64,000 bases of DNA from Pirellulimonas nuda (GCF_007750855.1 NZ_CP036291.1:806001-870000), one strand, 5' to 3'. Shown: positions 16,849 through 26,338, numbered from the stretch's first letter. Made by a program: numbers and translations. The notes: a model not told the origin generated them from the letters alone.

Positions 16849-17028
16849 TCGATTGCCCTTGGCTGTCGCGGGCCCGCAGCGGTGAAGACCGTGCGGGGCT
16901 GGCGGGTGCTGTGTGTCCGTTCAGGCAGCCGAAGCGGCGCCGAGCGACACGGCCGACACGCGGCCGCCAACCTGAACGCGCCCCCCAAGAGCGGGGCAGC
17001 CGCGTTCACGCCGAGACACAAGAGCTTG

Positions 17029-17361
17029 CTAACGGACGGTTGCTGCAACCAGCCGCTGACGGCCCGGCGCGCAGGTCGCGGCCGAGAGAGGGATCGTTCC
17101 ACCGGGCGACGCGGGCGAGCGGCCGAGCCGCACCCCTGTGCGCCAGCGCCGCCCCCAGGGCGAACGCCGGACCGCGTCTACCGCTGCGGCCGCCGCGTAG
17201 GTCCGATGCTCCGCGAGGAACCTGCGTCCCACCCGGTCCGTCGAACGCCCCAACGCAAGCAACCAACGGCAGGCCATCGCCCAGAACCAGGCGGCCCAAG
17301 TCCAGGCGCCCCAAAGCGGGGCGTCTGCACGGGTCATCTCGGCGGGCAGCGGCTGCGTCAA
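17029..17361 (-). CDS. doubtful small protein upstream of rny
   Basis: A 110-codon frame opens at TTG 17361 (or ATG 17337). It starts with a tryptophan-rich hydrophobic segment (WGAWTWAAWFWAMACRWLL) and then becomes basic. Third codon positions are mostly G/C, as in real genes here, but such composition is common by chance in this DNA, and no family or ribosome site is recognisable. It could be a small membrane protein transcribed with rny or be spurious. Confidence 0.3.
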   Translation of the reverse strand: MTQPLPAEMTRADAPLWGAWTWAAWFWAMACRWLLALGRSTDRVGRRFLAEHRTYAAAAAVDAVRRSPWGRRWRTGVRLGRSPASPGGTIPLSAATCAPGRQRLVAATVR

Positions 17362-17394
17362 CGGGAAATACCTGTCAAGCTTTGTGTGTCGCTC

Positions 17395-17414
17395 GGCAGC
17401 GACGGGTCGCTGCC
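17395..17414. terminator. strong hairpin upstream of tilS
   Basis: A 9-bp perfect stem (ggcagcgac / gtcgctgcc) has only two bases between its arms. The following cttcctcttcc is pyrimidine-rich but not a T-run. Terminator or regulatory hairpin, direction unclear. Confidence 0.35.
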
Positions 17415-17566
17415 TTCCTCTTCCAACGGTCTCGATCGCTTCTAGCTGGATGAACCTGATAACCTGATCTATGAAGCCAGCTACGATAAAATGAAGCCAG
17501 CCAGCGGGTTGCGACGATTCGCACGCCCCGCGGGCAAGACGCTAGAAGCCATAAAAAGATACCGCA

Positions 17567-18595
17567 ATGCCCCCTAATCCGCAACGGAGTTCCCCGCCGG
17601 AGGGGGAGCTCCACCCGTTGGAACAGGCGGTCGCCCTCGCCCTGCAGGGGAGCGATTGGCGGGCCGTGAACGTGGTGATCGCTGTTTCGGGGGGGGCGGA
17701 CAGCGTCGCGCTGCTGCGGGCCATCTGCCGGCTGCGCCCGCTGGGGCCGGGCGACGGGGGGCTGATTGCCGCCCACTACAACCACCGGCTGCGGGGCGAC
17801 GAGGCAGAGGCCGACGCCCGTTGGACCGCCGAAACGTGTGGTCGACTGGGCGTGCCATGCGAACTGGGGGCAGCCGCCACGGCCCCCGCGTCCGCCGACG
17901 AGGCCGCGGCGCGCGTCGCCCGTCATCGTTTTCTCTTGCAGGCGGCCCACAAGCACGGCGCCCGGCTGATCGCTGCCGGCCACACCCGCGACGACCAGGC
18001 CGAAACCGTGCTGCACCGGGCGCTCCGCGGCGCCGGCGTCGCCGGGCTGGCGGGCATCCCGGCCCGCCGCGAGTTGGCGCCCGGGGTGTCGCTGGTGCGC
18101 CCGCTGCTGAGCGTCAGCCGCCAAGAGGTAGAATCCTACCTGGCTTTGCTGGAGCAGCTGTACCGCACCGACGCCACCAACGCCCAGCCCTGCTACACCC
18201 GCAACCGGCTCCGTCACGAGGCGTTGCCGCTGCTGCGGTCGATTGTCGGCCCCGGGGTCGACGGCGCCCTGCTGCGGCTCGCCCAGCACGCCTCGAACCA
18301 GCACGCGGTGCTGAGCGACGCCGCCAGCGCGTGGCGGCGCCTAGCGGCGTCGCGGGTCGGCCAGCAGTGGCGGATCGACCGCCGGCAACTCGCGGGCCTC
18401 CCCGAGCCGGTGCTGTGCGAGGTCTGCCGGCAGTGCTGGCGCGCCGCGGGCTGGCCCCAGCAGGGGATGACCGAGGCGCACTGGAGGCGGCTCACGGCAG
18501 CGCTCACGGCGGATGATTGCGAGGCGTTTGACCTGCCGGGCGCGATCAACGTGCGTTTGGTGGATGGCGCGCTAGTGCTGGCGCCAACCAAGTGA
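17567..18595 (+). CDS. tilS: tRNA(Ile)-lysidine synthetase
   Basis: TilS ligates lysine to C34 of the CAU-anticodon tRNA(Ile), letting it read AUA. The 342-residue protein has the PP-loop SGGADS at 41-46, AHYNHRLRGDEAEAD, GHTRDDQAET and the family stretch TRNRLRHEALPLL. It is shorter than E. coli TilS, lacking most of the C-terminal domain, as in many bacteria with the short form. The ATG at 17567 follows an AT-rich leader. A hairpin at 18650-18673 follows the gene. Confidence 0.93.
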   Translation: MPPNPQRSSPPEGELHPLEQAVALALQGSDWRAVNVVIAVSGGADSVALLRAICRLRPLGPGDGGLIAAHYNHRLRGDEAEADARWTAETCGRLGVPCELGAAATAPASADEAAARVARHRFLLQAAHKHGARLIAAGHTRDDQAETVLHRALRGAGVAGLAGIPARRELAPGVSLVRPLLSVSRQEVESYLALLEQLYRTDATNAQPCYTRNRLRHEALPLLRSIVGPGVDGALLRLAQHASNQHAVLSDAASAWRRLAASRVGQQWRIDRRQLAGLPEPVLCEVCRQCWRAAGWPQQGMTEAHWRRLTAALTADDCEAFDLPGAINVRLVDGALVLAPTK

Positions 18596-18649
18596 GCGCC
18601 CTCCGAGGAGAGCCTTGGGGTTCTCTAGGGTACGCAGTTTGCGCGGGGC

Positions 18650-18673
18650 GCCGCCGGGGCGTAGCCCGGCGGC
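18650..18673 (+). terminator. hairpin after tilS
   Basis: A 9-bp GC stem (gccgccggg / cccggcggc) with a 6-base loop lies 55 bp past the tilS stop, followed by tattgcttt. A weak but plausible terminator. Confidence 0.45.
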
Positions 18674-18751
18674 TATTGCTTTGGGGGGGAGGGGCTAGTA
18701 CCTTTCCGCGCCTTTGCGCCCCCCCGAGGAAGCCGCGTCATCGTTAGTCGG

Positions 18752-21700
18752 TTGATCAATTCCTGCTGGTTCTTGTTCCGCTGGTCGATCGCGGTCGTGA
18801 TCGTTGCTGCGCTGGGGCTGGGGGGCTACCTCTTCTTCCGGCTCGACGACGAGATCCGCCGGCTGGCCGAGCACTCGCTGGCCGAACACTACCCGACGCT
18901 CGCCGTGCACGTCGGGGGCGCCCGCTACGTGCCGGGGCGCGGGGTGACGCTGTACGACATCTCGTTCGCGGAGCGGGGCGCCACGGGGCAGATCGAGCCG
19001 CTGCTGAGCATCGCAGAGCTCGGCGTGCAGGGCGACTTCCGCATCGAGTCGGTCGTGACGCAGAGCGCCCGCATCGAACGCGTGATCGCCAGCCGCCCCG
19101 TGCTGCACGCCACGCGGACCGCGACGGGCCGGTGGAGCGTCCAGCGGCTGCTGCCTCCCCCCAAGGGGAACGGCGAGCCGGCGCCGCTGGAGGTGCACGA
19201 CGCCGTGCTGATTGTCTCCGACCCCGCGTCGGGACGCGCCCCGCTGGTGGTGCGCGGGGTGCAGCTCACGGTGGCGCCGCTGGCCGCGGCGCCCGGCGCC
19301 CCGGGGCGTACGTATCAGATCTCGGGCGGGGTCGAGGGGACCATCGCACGCCGGCTGGTGTTCGAGGGCCAGGCGGGCGCCGACGGTTCGCTCGACCTGC
19401 ACGTCGAGGCCAAAGAGCTCGAGCTCTCCAACGAGATGCTCGACGCGCTGCCCGGGCTGCCGAAGACGCAGCTCGGCGGCGCCCAGGTCAAGGGGCTCGC
19501 GGACGTCACGCTCGACGTCCGCCGCGCAAGCGCCCAGGCGCCGCTCGACTGGCGGTGCGGGTTCGAGCTCCGCGAAGGGCAGCTCGCGCACCCGATGCTG
19601 CCGCGACGGATGTCGGACATCGCGGCCCGCGGCAGTTGCGACGCCCGCTCGCTGCAGATCGAAGACCTCACCGCCAAGCTGGGGGTATCCGACATCCGGC
19701 TCGCCCTGAACCGCACCGGCTGGGACGCCGCGGCGCCGGCGGCGATCGCCGCGTCGGTGACGGGCCTGCCGCTCGACACCCGGCTGTACGGCGCGCTCCC
19801 CACGGCGATGCGCGCCACGTGGGACCGCTTCCGCCCCGCGGGGACGGTCGACGCGTCGGGGACCGCCACGCTGCGTGGCGGGGAGTTCGACCCCAACGTG
19901 CGGATCTCTAGCCGCGACCTGTCGTTTGAAGACTCCGAGGAGTTCCCCTACCGCCTCACCGGCGGCGAGGGAGAGATGAACGTCACCCGATCGCACGAGG
20001 GAGACGGGGTCGACATGCGGATCGACCTCCGCGCCAAGGGCGACGGCGGCGCCGTAGAAGTGCACGGCGAGCTGCGCGACCTAGACGGCGAGCCCACCGA
20101 CCAGCCGACCGGCTGGCTGGAGCTGCGCGCCCCCGCGATGCAGATCACCGAGTCGCTGCTGGCGGCGCTCAACGACCAAGCGGAGCCCGCCATCCGCATG
20201 CTCAACCCGCGCGGTTCGATCGCCGCGGTGTGGCGGATGGAACGGAGCAACCCCCACAGCTCCGAGGCCGACACCGCGCTCGACCTGACGCTGGTCGACT
20301 GCCAGTTCTTGTTTGAGAAGTTCAAGTACCCGCTGAGCCGCGTGCAGGGGACGGTCCATCAACGCAACGAGCGTTGGGGGTTCGACAACCTGTTCTGCGA
20401 CCTCGGCCCGGGGCAGACGCTCACGGCGGCCGGGTCGCGGACGCGCGGGCCGGACGGCGACACCCTGCGGATGACCCTCCGCGGCGTCTCGGCGCCGCTG
20501 GACGAGACGCTGCGCGCCGCGCTCCCCGCGGCGGCGCAGCAGGCGTGGGTCGAGCTGCGGCCGCGGGGCACGATCGACTTCATCGCAGACATCGAGCACC
20601 TGGTGGGGGACAAGGGGGTCGACCTCACCATCACCGCCACGCCGCACGAACGCTCCGTCGCGATCGAGCCGGCCTGCTTCCCGTTCCGCCTAGAGCAGCT
20701 CGACGGCACGTTCGTCTACTCCGACGGCCACGTGCAGGCCACCGGCATGCGCGGGCTGCACGGACGCACCACCGTCCAGTCCAACGCCCTGTGGAGCCCC
20801 GCGCCGGGCCGCGGTTGGCGGCTGGTGATCGACAAGCTGTTCGTCGACCGGCTCACCACCGACCGCGACCTGCTGCAGGCGGCGCCCCCCGAGCTGCGCC
20901 GCGCGCTGGAGCGCCTGAAGCCCACCGGCGGCGCCACGCTCAGCGACGGCGCGATGGTGATCGACCACTCGGGGATCGAGGGCGCCAGCCCGCGGTCGCT
21001 TTGGCAAGTGAACCTCAACTGCCTGCAGGCCGAGCTGGACATCGGGGTTCCGCTTACCGGCGTGTCTGGCACGATCAAGCTGGAGGGGGAGAAAGACGCA
21101 ACCAAGAGCTTCACGAAGGGGGTGCTGGAACTCGACTCGGCGTTCTTCCAAGGGTTCCAAGTCACCAACATCCGCGGCCCGTTCTGGGCCGACCAGCAGG
21201 TGAGCGTCCTAGGCCAAGGCGTGAGCGCCAAGGACGGACGCCCCGCGCGGCAGATCGAGGCGAACCTGTACGGCGGCGACGTGAAGCTCGACGCCCGCGT
21301 GCTGCACAGCGCCCGCCCCAACTACTACGCGCAGGTAGCGTTCTCGAAGGTCGACCTGGGGCGGCTGGCGCGCGAATCGCTCAAGACCGCCGGCGAGGGC
21401 GCCGGCACCGCCGAGGGGCGGCTCGACCTGCGCGGCGAGGGGACCAGCCTGCACGGCCTCGCCGGCCAGGGCGAGGTGCACGTCCGCGACGCGCAGTACT
21501 TCGAGCTGCCGGTGGTGGTGTCGCTGCTCAAGGTGCTGCGCAACCGCGCGCCCGACACCAGCGCGTTCTACGGCTGCGACGCCGTGTTCGACCTCAAGGG
21601 AGAAGACGTCCAGTTCTCCCGCCTAAACCTGCTGGGCGACGCCGTGAGCCTGTACGGCCGCGGGCGCGTCAACCTGGACCACGAAATTGACCTACTATTT

Positions 21701-21922
21701 CATAGCGTGGTCGGCCCGGCCGAGGCCACGATCCCCGTGCTCCGCAACCTGATGGGGCGCGCGGGGGAGCAGCTCTTGCAGCTCAAGGTGACCGGAACGT
21801 TTGAAGAGCCCGAGGTGCGCCGCGAGGCGTTCCCGGTGGTGGGCGACATGCTGCAGCAGTTGCAGCAGGGGCTGACGCCCACCACCGCAGCGGCGGGGGG
21901 GGCAGCGACGACTCGAAAGTAG
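18752..21922 (+). CDS. large AsmA-like envelope protein
   Basis: A 1056-residue protein with a single N-terminal membrane helix (about 11-29, AVVIVAALGLGGYLFF) and an otherwise long series of repeating beta strands. The C-terminal region (residues ~880-1030: GEGTSLHGLAGQGEVHVRDA, LNLLGDAVSLYGRGRVNLD, then VGPAEATIPVLRNLMG and GTFEEPEVR) is the AsmA C-terminal type seen in AsmA/TamB/YhdP-like proteins. These are thought to form long grooves that carry lipids between membranes. The start is TTG 18752; gaggaag about 20 bases upstream is rather far. The gene stands alone between tilS and a family A repeat. Role in outer-membrane lipid supply is inferred from family only. Confidence 0.85.
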   Translation: MINSCWFLFRWSIAVVIVAALGLGGYLFFRLDDEIRRLAEHSLAEHYPTLAVHVGGARYVPGRGVTLYDISFAERGATGQIEPLLSIAELGVQGDFRIESVVTQSARIERVIASRPVLHATRTATGRWSVQRLLPPPKGNGEPAPLEVHDAVLIVSDPASGRAPLVVRGVQLTVAPLAAAPGAPGRTYQISGGVEGTIARRLVFEGQAGADGSLDLHVEAKELELSNEMLDALPGLPKTQLGGAQVKGLADVTLDVRRASAQAPLDWRCGFELREGQLAHPMLPRRMSDIAARGSCDARSLQIEDLTAKLGVSDIRLALNRTGWDAAAPAAIAASVTGLPLDTRLYGALPTAMRATWDRFRPAGTVDASGTATLRGGEFDPNVRISSRDLSFEDSEEFPYRLTGGEGEMNVTRSHEGDGVDMRIDLRAKGDGGAVEVHGELRDLDGEPTDQPTGWLELRAPAMQITESLLAALNDQAEPAIRMLNPRGSIAAVWRMERSNPHSSEADTALDLTLVDCQFLFEKFKYPLSRVQGTVHQRNERWGFDNLFCDLGPGQTLTAAGSRTRGPDGDTLRMTLRGVSAPLDETLRAALPAAAQQAWVELRPRGTIDFIADIEHLVGDKGVDLTITATPHERSVAIEPACFPFRLEQLDGTFVYSDGHVQATGMRGLHGRTTVQSNALWSPAPGRGWRLVIDKLFVDRLTTDRDLLQAAPPELRRALERLKPTGGATLSDGAMVIDHSGIEGASPRSLWQVNLNCLQAELDIGVPLTGVSGTIKLEGEKDATKSFTKGVLELDSAFFQGFQVTNIRGPFWADQQVSVLGQGVSAKDGRPARQIEANLYGGDVKLDARVLHSARPNYYAQVAFSKVDLGRLARESLKTAGEGAGTAEGRLDLRGEGTSLHGLAGQGEVHVRDAQYFELPVVVSLLKVLRNRAPDTSAFYGCDAVFDLKGEDVQFSRLNLLGDAVSLYGRGRVNLDHEIDLLFHSVVGPAEATIPVLRNLMGRAGEQLLQLKVTGTFEEPEVRREAFPVVGDMLQQLQQGLTPTTAAAGGAATTRK

Positions 21923-21930
21923 GGGGCAAC

Positions 21931-22002
21931 GCGCCGGGGGTGGGGACACCCCGGCTCACAAAGTGAGCCGCGTGCGAGCCGGGGTGTCCCCACCCCCGGC
22001 GC
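21931..22002. repeat. REP family A, copy 1
   Basis: Two perfect 27-base inverted arms start gcgccgggggtggggacacc and end with the exact complement, enclosing a short spacer with a second tgagcc. The element lies 8 bp after the AsmA-like stop. Confidence 0.92.
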
Positions 22003-22041
22003 AGCAGAGCAACGCTCAACACCCCAACCCATCGACCCGCC

Positions 22042-22362
22042 ATGAGCATCTACAACTTCTCCGGCGTGTTGGGCGCCGCCGCCGGCGCCCCGCTGGCCCA
22101 GACCAAGGGGTCCGAGACCGAACGCGCCAGCCGCGACGCCTCGGCCGCCGAGCGCAAGACAGACGCCGAAGCAAAAGCAGAACGCTCCGCCGGCATCGGC
22201 GAGACCAGCGAGGACTCCGCCACCAGCGATCGCGACGCCGACGGCCGCAAGCTGTGGGAAGCGCCGGTCGACGGCGAGCCGGCCGAGAAGCAGAATAAAG
22301 AGGCGCACCGCCCCTCAGACCCCACGGGACTGTCGGGACATCAACTCGACCTCACCGGCTGA
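22042..22362 (+). CDS. small hydrophilic protein of unknown function
   Basis: A 106-residue charged protein, rich in Ala, Glu, Asp and Lys, probably largely disordered. It starts MSIYNFSGVLGAAAGAPLAQ and carries a conserved-looking middle, GIGETSEDSATSDRDADGR followed by KLWE. I recall similar short proteins in planctomycetes, with no function assigned. It has its own ATG and stands between a family A repeat and another inverted repeat, transcribed in the same direction as its neighbours. Confidence 0.7.
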   Translation: MSIYNFSGVLGAAAGAPLAQTKGSETERASRDASAAERKTDAEAKAERSAGIGETSEDSATSDRDADGRKLWEAPVDGEPAEKQNKEAHRPSDPTGLSGHQLDLTG

Positions 22363-22368
22363 AGGGAT

Positions 22369-22566
22369 CCGCCAAGGACGCCAAGTGCGCCAAGAAGAGA
22401 TGGAGACAGGATCGACAGGATGGCCTGGATCGCGGAAAATGTGGGCAAGTAAGGCGCGGCTAGCACGCTGTACGTTCTTTGGCGCCGGAGTGTAGCCGCT
22501 TCCAATCGACCCGGTGGTTTCGCGTCATTTTTTCCGTCCTTGGCGCTCTTGGCGTCCTTGGCGGTT
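22369..22566. repeat. inverted repeat of the 'ccgccaaggacgcc' family
   Basis: The left arm ccgccaaggacgccaag and the right arm cttggcgtccttggcgg are near-perfect inverted copies about 200 bp apart, with a 'gacaggatcgacaggatgg' segment inside. It fills most of the gap before dapF. Confidence 0.85.
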
Positions 22567-22589
22567 TCTTCCTTTTCGTCGTCACCAAC

Positions 22590-23426
22590 ATGAAGTTCAC
22601 CAAGATGCACGGCGCCGGCAACGACTATGTGTATGTCGATTGCTTTGCCCAAGACCCGCCACCCGACCCGGAGGGGCTTGCGCGGCGCCTCGCCGACCGG
22701 CACACCGGCGTCGGCGGCGACGGGCTCATCCTGATCTTGCCCAGTGAGCGGGCCGACGCCGAGATGCGCATGTACAACGCAGACGGCTCGTACAGCGAGA
22801 TGTGCGGCAACGGCATCCGCTGCGTCGCCAAGTACGTGTACGACCACAACCTGTGCCGCAAGCCGAGGCTGGTGATCGAGTCGGCCGGCAAGCTGCTGTC
22901 GCTCGACCTGACGATCGAAGACGAGCGTGTCGAACGCGTCCGGGTCGACATGGGCGAGCCGATCCTCGACGCCGCGCACATCCCCACGCTGCTGCCGGGG
23001 CCGATGGTGGTCAACACGCCGTTGGACGCCGGTGGGCAACTGTTCGCGGTGACGGCCGTCTCGATGGGGAACCCGCACTGCGTGGTGTTTGTCGAGTGTG
23101 CGACCGACGAACTAGTGCTGGGGGTCGGGCCGAAGATCGAGCACGACCCAGCCTTCCCAAACCGCGTGAACGTTGAGTGGGTGGAGGTGCTGGCGCCCGA
23201 CCGAGTGCGCCAACGCACCTGGGAACGCGGCTCCGGCGAAACCCTGGCCTGCGGCACCGGCGCCAGCGCCGTGTGCGTGGCCGGCGTGTTGACCGGCCGC
23301 ACGGATCGCCGCGTGATGGTGGAACTTCTCGGCGGACTGCTGGAGCTAGAGTGGAACGAGGCCGACAATCATGTCTATATGACCGGCCCGGCGGTCGAAG
23401 TATTCAGCGGCGAGTGGCCGGCGTGA
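22590..23426 (+). CDS. dapF: diaminopimelate epimerase
   Basis: DapF converts LL- to meso-diaminopimelate for lysine and peptidoglycan synthesis. The 278-residue protein starts at ATG 22590 with [15 protein letters not shown], the family N-terminus; the frame upstream is repeat DNA. The two catalytic cysteines are C72 (in EMCGNGIRC) and C221 (in [10 protein letters not shown]), and GNPHC lies at 160-164. The stop codon TGA is formed by the edge of a family A repeat. A meso-DAP step agrees with peptidoglycan being made by this organism. Confidence 0.96.
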   Translation: MKFTKMHGAGNDYVYVDCFAQDPPPDPEGLARRLADRHTGVGGDGLILILPSERADAEMRMYNADGSYSEMCGNGIRCVAKYVYDHNLCRKPRLVIESAGKLLSLDLTIEDERVERVRVDMGEPILDAAHIPTLLPGPMVVNTPLDAGGQLFAVTAVSMGNPHCVVFVECATDELVLGVGPKIEHDPAFPNRVNVEWVEVLAPDRVRQRTWERGSGETLACGTGASAVCVAGVLTGRTDRRVMVELLGGLLELEWNEADNHVYMTGPAVEVFSGEWPA

Positions 23427-23568
23427 GCCGGGGTGTCCTCACCCCCGGCGACGATTCGAGATGATCGATGACAGAGGTTAGACGATAGAAACGGACGCTA
23501 GCAATGTCGTCCTATCATCTATCATCTGCACTTCGACCGCGCCGGGGGCGAGGACGCCACGGCTCACA
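23423..23568. repeat. REP family A, copy 2 (split arms)
   Basis: The arm gtgagccggggtgtcc...ccccggcg at the dapF stop and the complementary arm gcgccgggggcgaggacgcc...ggctcac near 23539-23568 enclose ~90 bp. That interior has its own inverted pair around gatgatcgatgacag and ctatcatctatcatc. Confidence 0.8.
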
Positions 23569-23589
23569 CGTCCTGACAGCAGCGCCTGA

Positions 23590-24393
23590 ATGCTCCAACA
23601 CGCCAACGGCCTCGTCAGCCTGCTTGCTAGCAAACTGATCCGTCGCTGGATCAAGTCGCTGGACTGCCGCGCGGTGTACGAAGACCGCGACGTCGACCCG
23701 ATCTACGGCGTCGGCGGGCCGCGGATTTATGTCGTCTGGCACGAGAACCTGCTGGTGCCGCTGTGCGTGCGGGAGAACAGCCGGGCGTCGATCCTATTGA
23801 GCCGGCACAGGGACGCGGACGTGCTGGCGCGGGTCGCCCAGATGTTCGGCTTCGACTGCGTCCGCGGCAGCACCTTCCGGGGCGGCGCCGTGGCGCTGCG
23901 CGAGCTGGCCGAGAAGGCCCGCCAGCGGCACATCGTCATCACCCCCGACGGCCCGCGCGGCCCGCGTCGGCGGTTGGCGCAGGGGCCCATCTACCTGGCT
24001 TCAACATTGGGGATGCCGGTAGTGGCGATCGGCGTCGGCTACGACCGCCCGTGGCGGACCCCCACGTGGGACCGCTTCGCGCTGCCTCGGCCCTTCTGCC
24101 GGGCACGGGCGATGATGAGCGAAGAGATGATCGTGCCCGCTGGGCTCGACCGCGACGGGATCGAGTCGTACCGGCTGCGGGTCGAGCAGAAACTCAACGA
24201 GTTGTCCGACCGCGCAGAACGCTGGGCAGAGTCGGGCAAGCGGCTGGAGGGCGAAGTCGCCATCCGCGCGACGCCGGCGCCCTTACCACAGCCGCGCGTC
24301 GGCTCCGGGCAAGGGGCCCTAGAAGCGGCCGAGCAGCCCCCCGCGTTCAAGGTGGTTGACGGGCGGGTGGTCGCGGGGCGGGCGGTCGCGTAA
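23590..24393 (+). CDS. DUF374 lysophospholipid acyltransferase-like protein
   Basis: A 267-residue protein with the DUF374 pattern: YVVWHENLLVPL near 47-58 (catalytic-type His), LLSRHRDADVLARVAQMFGF, RGSTFRGGAVALREL, VITPDGPRGPRR near 116-127 and LASTLGMPVVAIGVG. This is the reduced acyltransferase fold with the H...D/R elements shifted from the classical HX4D. Such proteins are thought to acylate lipid A or a related lipid. The C-terminal ~50 residues are variable. It lies on the same strand as dapF and xseA, 9 bp before xseA. Confidence 0.85.
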   Translation: MLQHANGLVSLLASKLIRRWIKSLDCRAVYEDRDVDPIYGVGGPRIYVVWHENLLVPLCVRENSRASILLSRHRDADVLARVAQMFGFDCVRGSTFRGGAVALRELAEKARQRHIVITPDGPRGPRRRLAQGPIYLASTLGMPVVAIGVGYDRPWRTPTWDRFALPRPFCRARAMMSEEMIVPAGLDRDGIESYRLRVEQKLNELSDRAERWAESGKRLEGEVAIRATPAPLPQPRVGSGQGALEAAEQPPAFKVVDGRVVAGRAVA

Positions 24394-24402
24394 GACATCG
24401 GC

Positions 24403-25629
24403 ATGTCCCAGCTATCCTCTCCCCGAACGGCGCCCCCCGACGCCGCGAAGCCCCTCACCGTTTCGCAGTTCTCTGCCCAGCTCAAGGGGCTGGTCGAGGG
24501 GGCTTTTCCCAGCGTGTGGGTGGCCGGCGAGGTGTCTAACTTCTCCCGCCCGCAGTCGGGGCACTGCTACTTCACGCTCAAGGACGAGCACGCCCAATTG
24601 CGCGCGGTGATGTGGCGCGGCTCGCAGGCCAAGCTGAAGTTCGACCTGCGCGACGGCGTAGAGATCGTCTGCCGCGGCTCGGTCGACGTTTACGCCCCCC
24701 GCGGCAGCTACCAACTGGTGGTGAGCGACGCACAGCCGATGGGGCTGGGCGCCCTCGAGCTGGCGCTGCGTCAACTGCAAGAGAAGCTGGGCCGTGAGGG
24801 GCTGTTCGACGCCGAACGCAAACGCCCGCTGCCCAAGTTCCCCCGGCGGATCGGCTTCGTCACCAGCCCCACCGGCGCCGCGATCCGCGACTTCTTGCAG
24901 GTGCTGGAGCGGCGCTGGCGTGGCGCCCAAGTGTTGGTGATCCCGTGCCGGGTGCAAGGAGACGGCGCCGCCAAGGAGATCGCCGCCGGCATCGAGCTGG
25001 CCCAGCGGATCGTGCCGACGCTCGACGTGCTGGTCGTCGGCCGCGGCGGGGGCAGCGTCGAAGACCTGTGGTGCTTCAACGAAGAAGTAGTGGTCCGCGC
25101 GCTGGCCGTGTGCGAGATCCCGACGGTTTCTGCGGTCGGCCACGAGATCGACGTCACCCTCTCCGACCTCGCGGCGGACGTCCGCGCGCTCACCCCCACC
25201 GAGGCGGCCGAGCGCGTGGTCCCCTCGGCCGAAGAGCTGCGCGACCGCCTCGGCCACCACGGCCAGCGGCTGGCCGGCGCGTTGCGGCGGAAGCTAGAGC
25301 TGTCGGCGTCGCGCCTGGAAGGCTTGAAGAAACGCCGCCCGCTGGCCCGCCCCCACGCCTGGCTAGAAGACCTGGCCCGCGGCCTCGACGACTGCGACCG
25401 CGCCGCGCAACAAGCGGTGCGCCGCATTGCCGACGCCCGCTCGCAACGCGCCCGCGCGCTGGCCGGCAAGCTCGACTCGCTCAGCCCCCTGGGCGTGCTG
25501 GGCCGCGGCTACTCGCTAACGATGGACGCCGGCAGCGGCGCGGTGCTGCGGTCGGTAAAGCAGGTCGAAGCGGGGCAGAAGATCAGCACGCGGTTGGTGG
25601 ATGGGGTGGTCCAGAGCGTGGTGGGTTGA
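24403..25629 (+). CDS. xseA: exodeoxyribonuclease VII large subunit
   Basis: XseA with XseB forms exonuclease VII, which degrades single-stranded DNA from both ends. The 408-residue protein has an N-terminal OB-fold (about 18-112, VWVAGEVSNFSRPQSGHCYF), FVTSPTGAAIRD, VVGRGGGSVEDLWCFNEE and AVGHEIDVTLSD, all family marks, followed by a charged helical part. Its C-terminal LGRGYSLTMD is the usual one. Normally xseB follows directly; here a 690-bp block with two family A repeats and a transposase-like gene separates the two. Confidence 0.96.
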   Translation: MSQLSSPRTAPPDAAKPLTVSQFSAQLKGLVEGAFPSVWVAGEVSNFSRPQSGHCYFTLKDEHAQLRAVMWRGSQAKLKFDLRDGVEIVCRGSVDVYAPRGSYQLVVSDAQPMGLGALELALRQLQEKLGREGLFDAERKRPLPKFPRRIGFVTSPTGAAIRDFLQVLERRWRGAQVLVIPCRVQGDGAAKEIAAGIELAQRIVPTLDVLVVGRGGGSVEDLWCFNEEVVVRALAVCEIPTVSAVGHEIDVTLSDLAADVRALTPTEAAERVVPSAEELRDRLGHHGQRLAGALRRKLELSASRLEGLKKRRPLARPHAWLEDLARGLDDCDRAAQQAVRRIADARSQRARALAGKLDSLSPLGVLGRGYSLTMDAGSGAVLRSVKQVEAGQKISTRLVDGVVQSVVG

Positions 25630-25661
25630 GTGGCTCATCGGAGGCTGTGCGTTTCTCACAC

Positions 25662-25760
25662 GCGCCGGGGGCGAGGACGCCCCGGCTCACAAAGCTTGAA
25701 AAGCTTTGTGAGGCGAATCATTGTGGGCCGTGTGAGCCGGGGCGTCCCCGCCCCCGGCGC
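25662..25760. repeat. REP family A, copy 3 (left of Y1 transposase)
   Basis: Left arm cgccgggggcgaggacgccc and right arm ggggcgtccccgcccccggc enclose a second small hairpin (acaaagctt / aagctttgt). It ends 26 bp before the transposase-like start. Confidence 0.9.
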
Positions 25761-25785
25761 AGCTTGAAACAAGCTTGCTATCGCG

Positions 25786-26310
25786 ATGACTCCCCCTAGG
25801 CAGCATCTAGAACCCACGCGCACCACGTGGCACATCACGTTCGGTACGTATGGAACACGTCTGCACGGCGCAGCCGCGCCGACCGTTGATCGCAACCACA
25901 ACCAGCTCGGCTCGCCGCTGCTCGATCCGTGCGATTGGCGATGGGAAGCGGATCGCAAGCGGATGAACTTCGAGCCGCGTTACCTGACATCAGAACAGCG
26001 AGTTCTGATCGAAGCTTCGCTTCCAGATATCTGCGAGCGTGGCGGTTGGTCGTACCGCACCGCCGCGGCTCAACAGGACCACGTTCACCTGCTGGTCGAT
26101 GTTGAGACCGCGGTGCATGGTGAGAAAGTTCGGCGATTGGTGAAGCGTTGGCTAACGCAATCCCTCAATCCCCGCTGGCCGCTTCCCAAGGGAGCTGTCT
26201 GGTGGGCGGAGCAGGGGTCGAATATCGCGGTGAAGGAGGAGGCGTACCTGAATCGTGCGTACAGATATGTTCTGCGGCAGCGTGCGACGGCTGCTCCGGA
26301 TGAGGCGTAG
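25786..26310 (+). CDS. Y1-type (IS200-like HUH) transposase, probable REP-associated
   Basis: A 174-residue protein with WHITFGTYGTRLHG near 18-31 and the HUH-type pair in QQDHVHLLVDV near 91-101, the metal-binding motif of Y1 transposases. Tyrosines follow in YLNRAYRYVLRQ, one of which would be the DNA-linking residue. Single-domain Y1 proteins of this size that stand alone among palindromes are the REP-associated type; they act on hairpins of REP elements. Two family A palindromes flank it at 26 and 29 bp. It is unlike the RAYT pair at 52-60 kb in sequence. No inverted terminal repeats of a classical IS are visible. Confidence 0.7.
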   Translation: MTPPRQHLEPTRTTWHITFGTYGTRLHGAAAPTVDRNHNQLGSPLLDPCDWRWEADRKRMNFEPRYLTSEQRVLIEASLPDICERGGWSYRTAAAQQDHVHLLVDVETAVHGEKVRRLVKRWLTQSLNPRWPLPKGAVWWAEQGSNIAVKEEAYLNRAYRYVLRQRATAAPDEA

Positions 26311-26338
26311 TGATCCGGATGGTGAGGCGTAATGAGCT

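Larger units (their letters stand above)
16849..17566. other. intergenic region between rny and tilS
   Basis: A 718-bp stretch between divergent genes holds one doubtful minus-strand frame (17029-17361, listed separately), a strong hairpin at 17395-17414 and an AT-richer block near 17450-17530 with a repeated atgaagccagc. The latter probably includes promoters for tilS. No other gene was seen. Confidence 0.5.

Noticed and set aside
15304..17445. 713-codon plus-strand frame opposite rny
   Set aside because: Antisense to RNase Y over most of its length, with low-complexity Ala/Arg/Leu composition.
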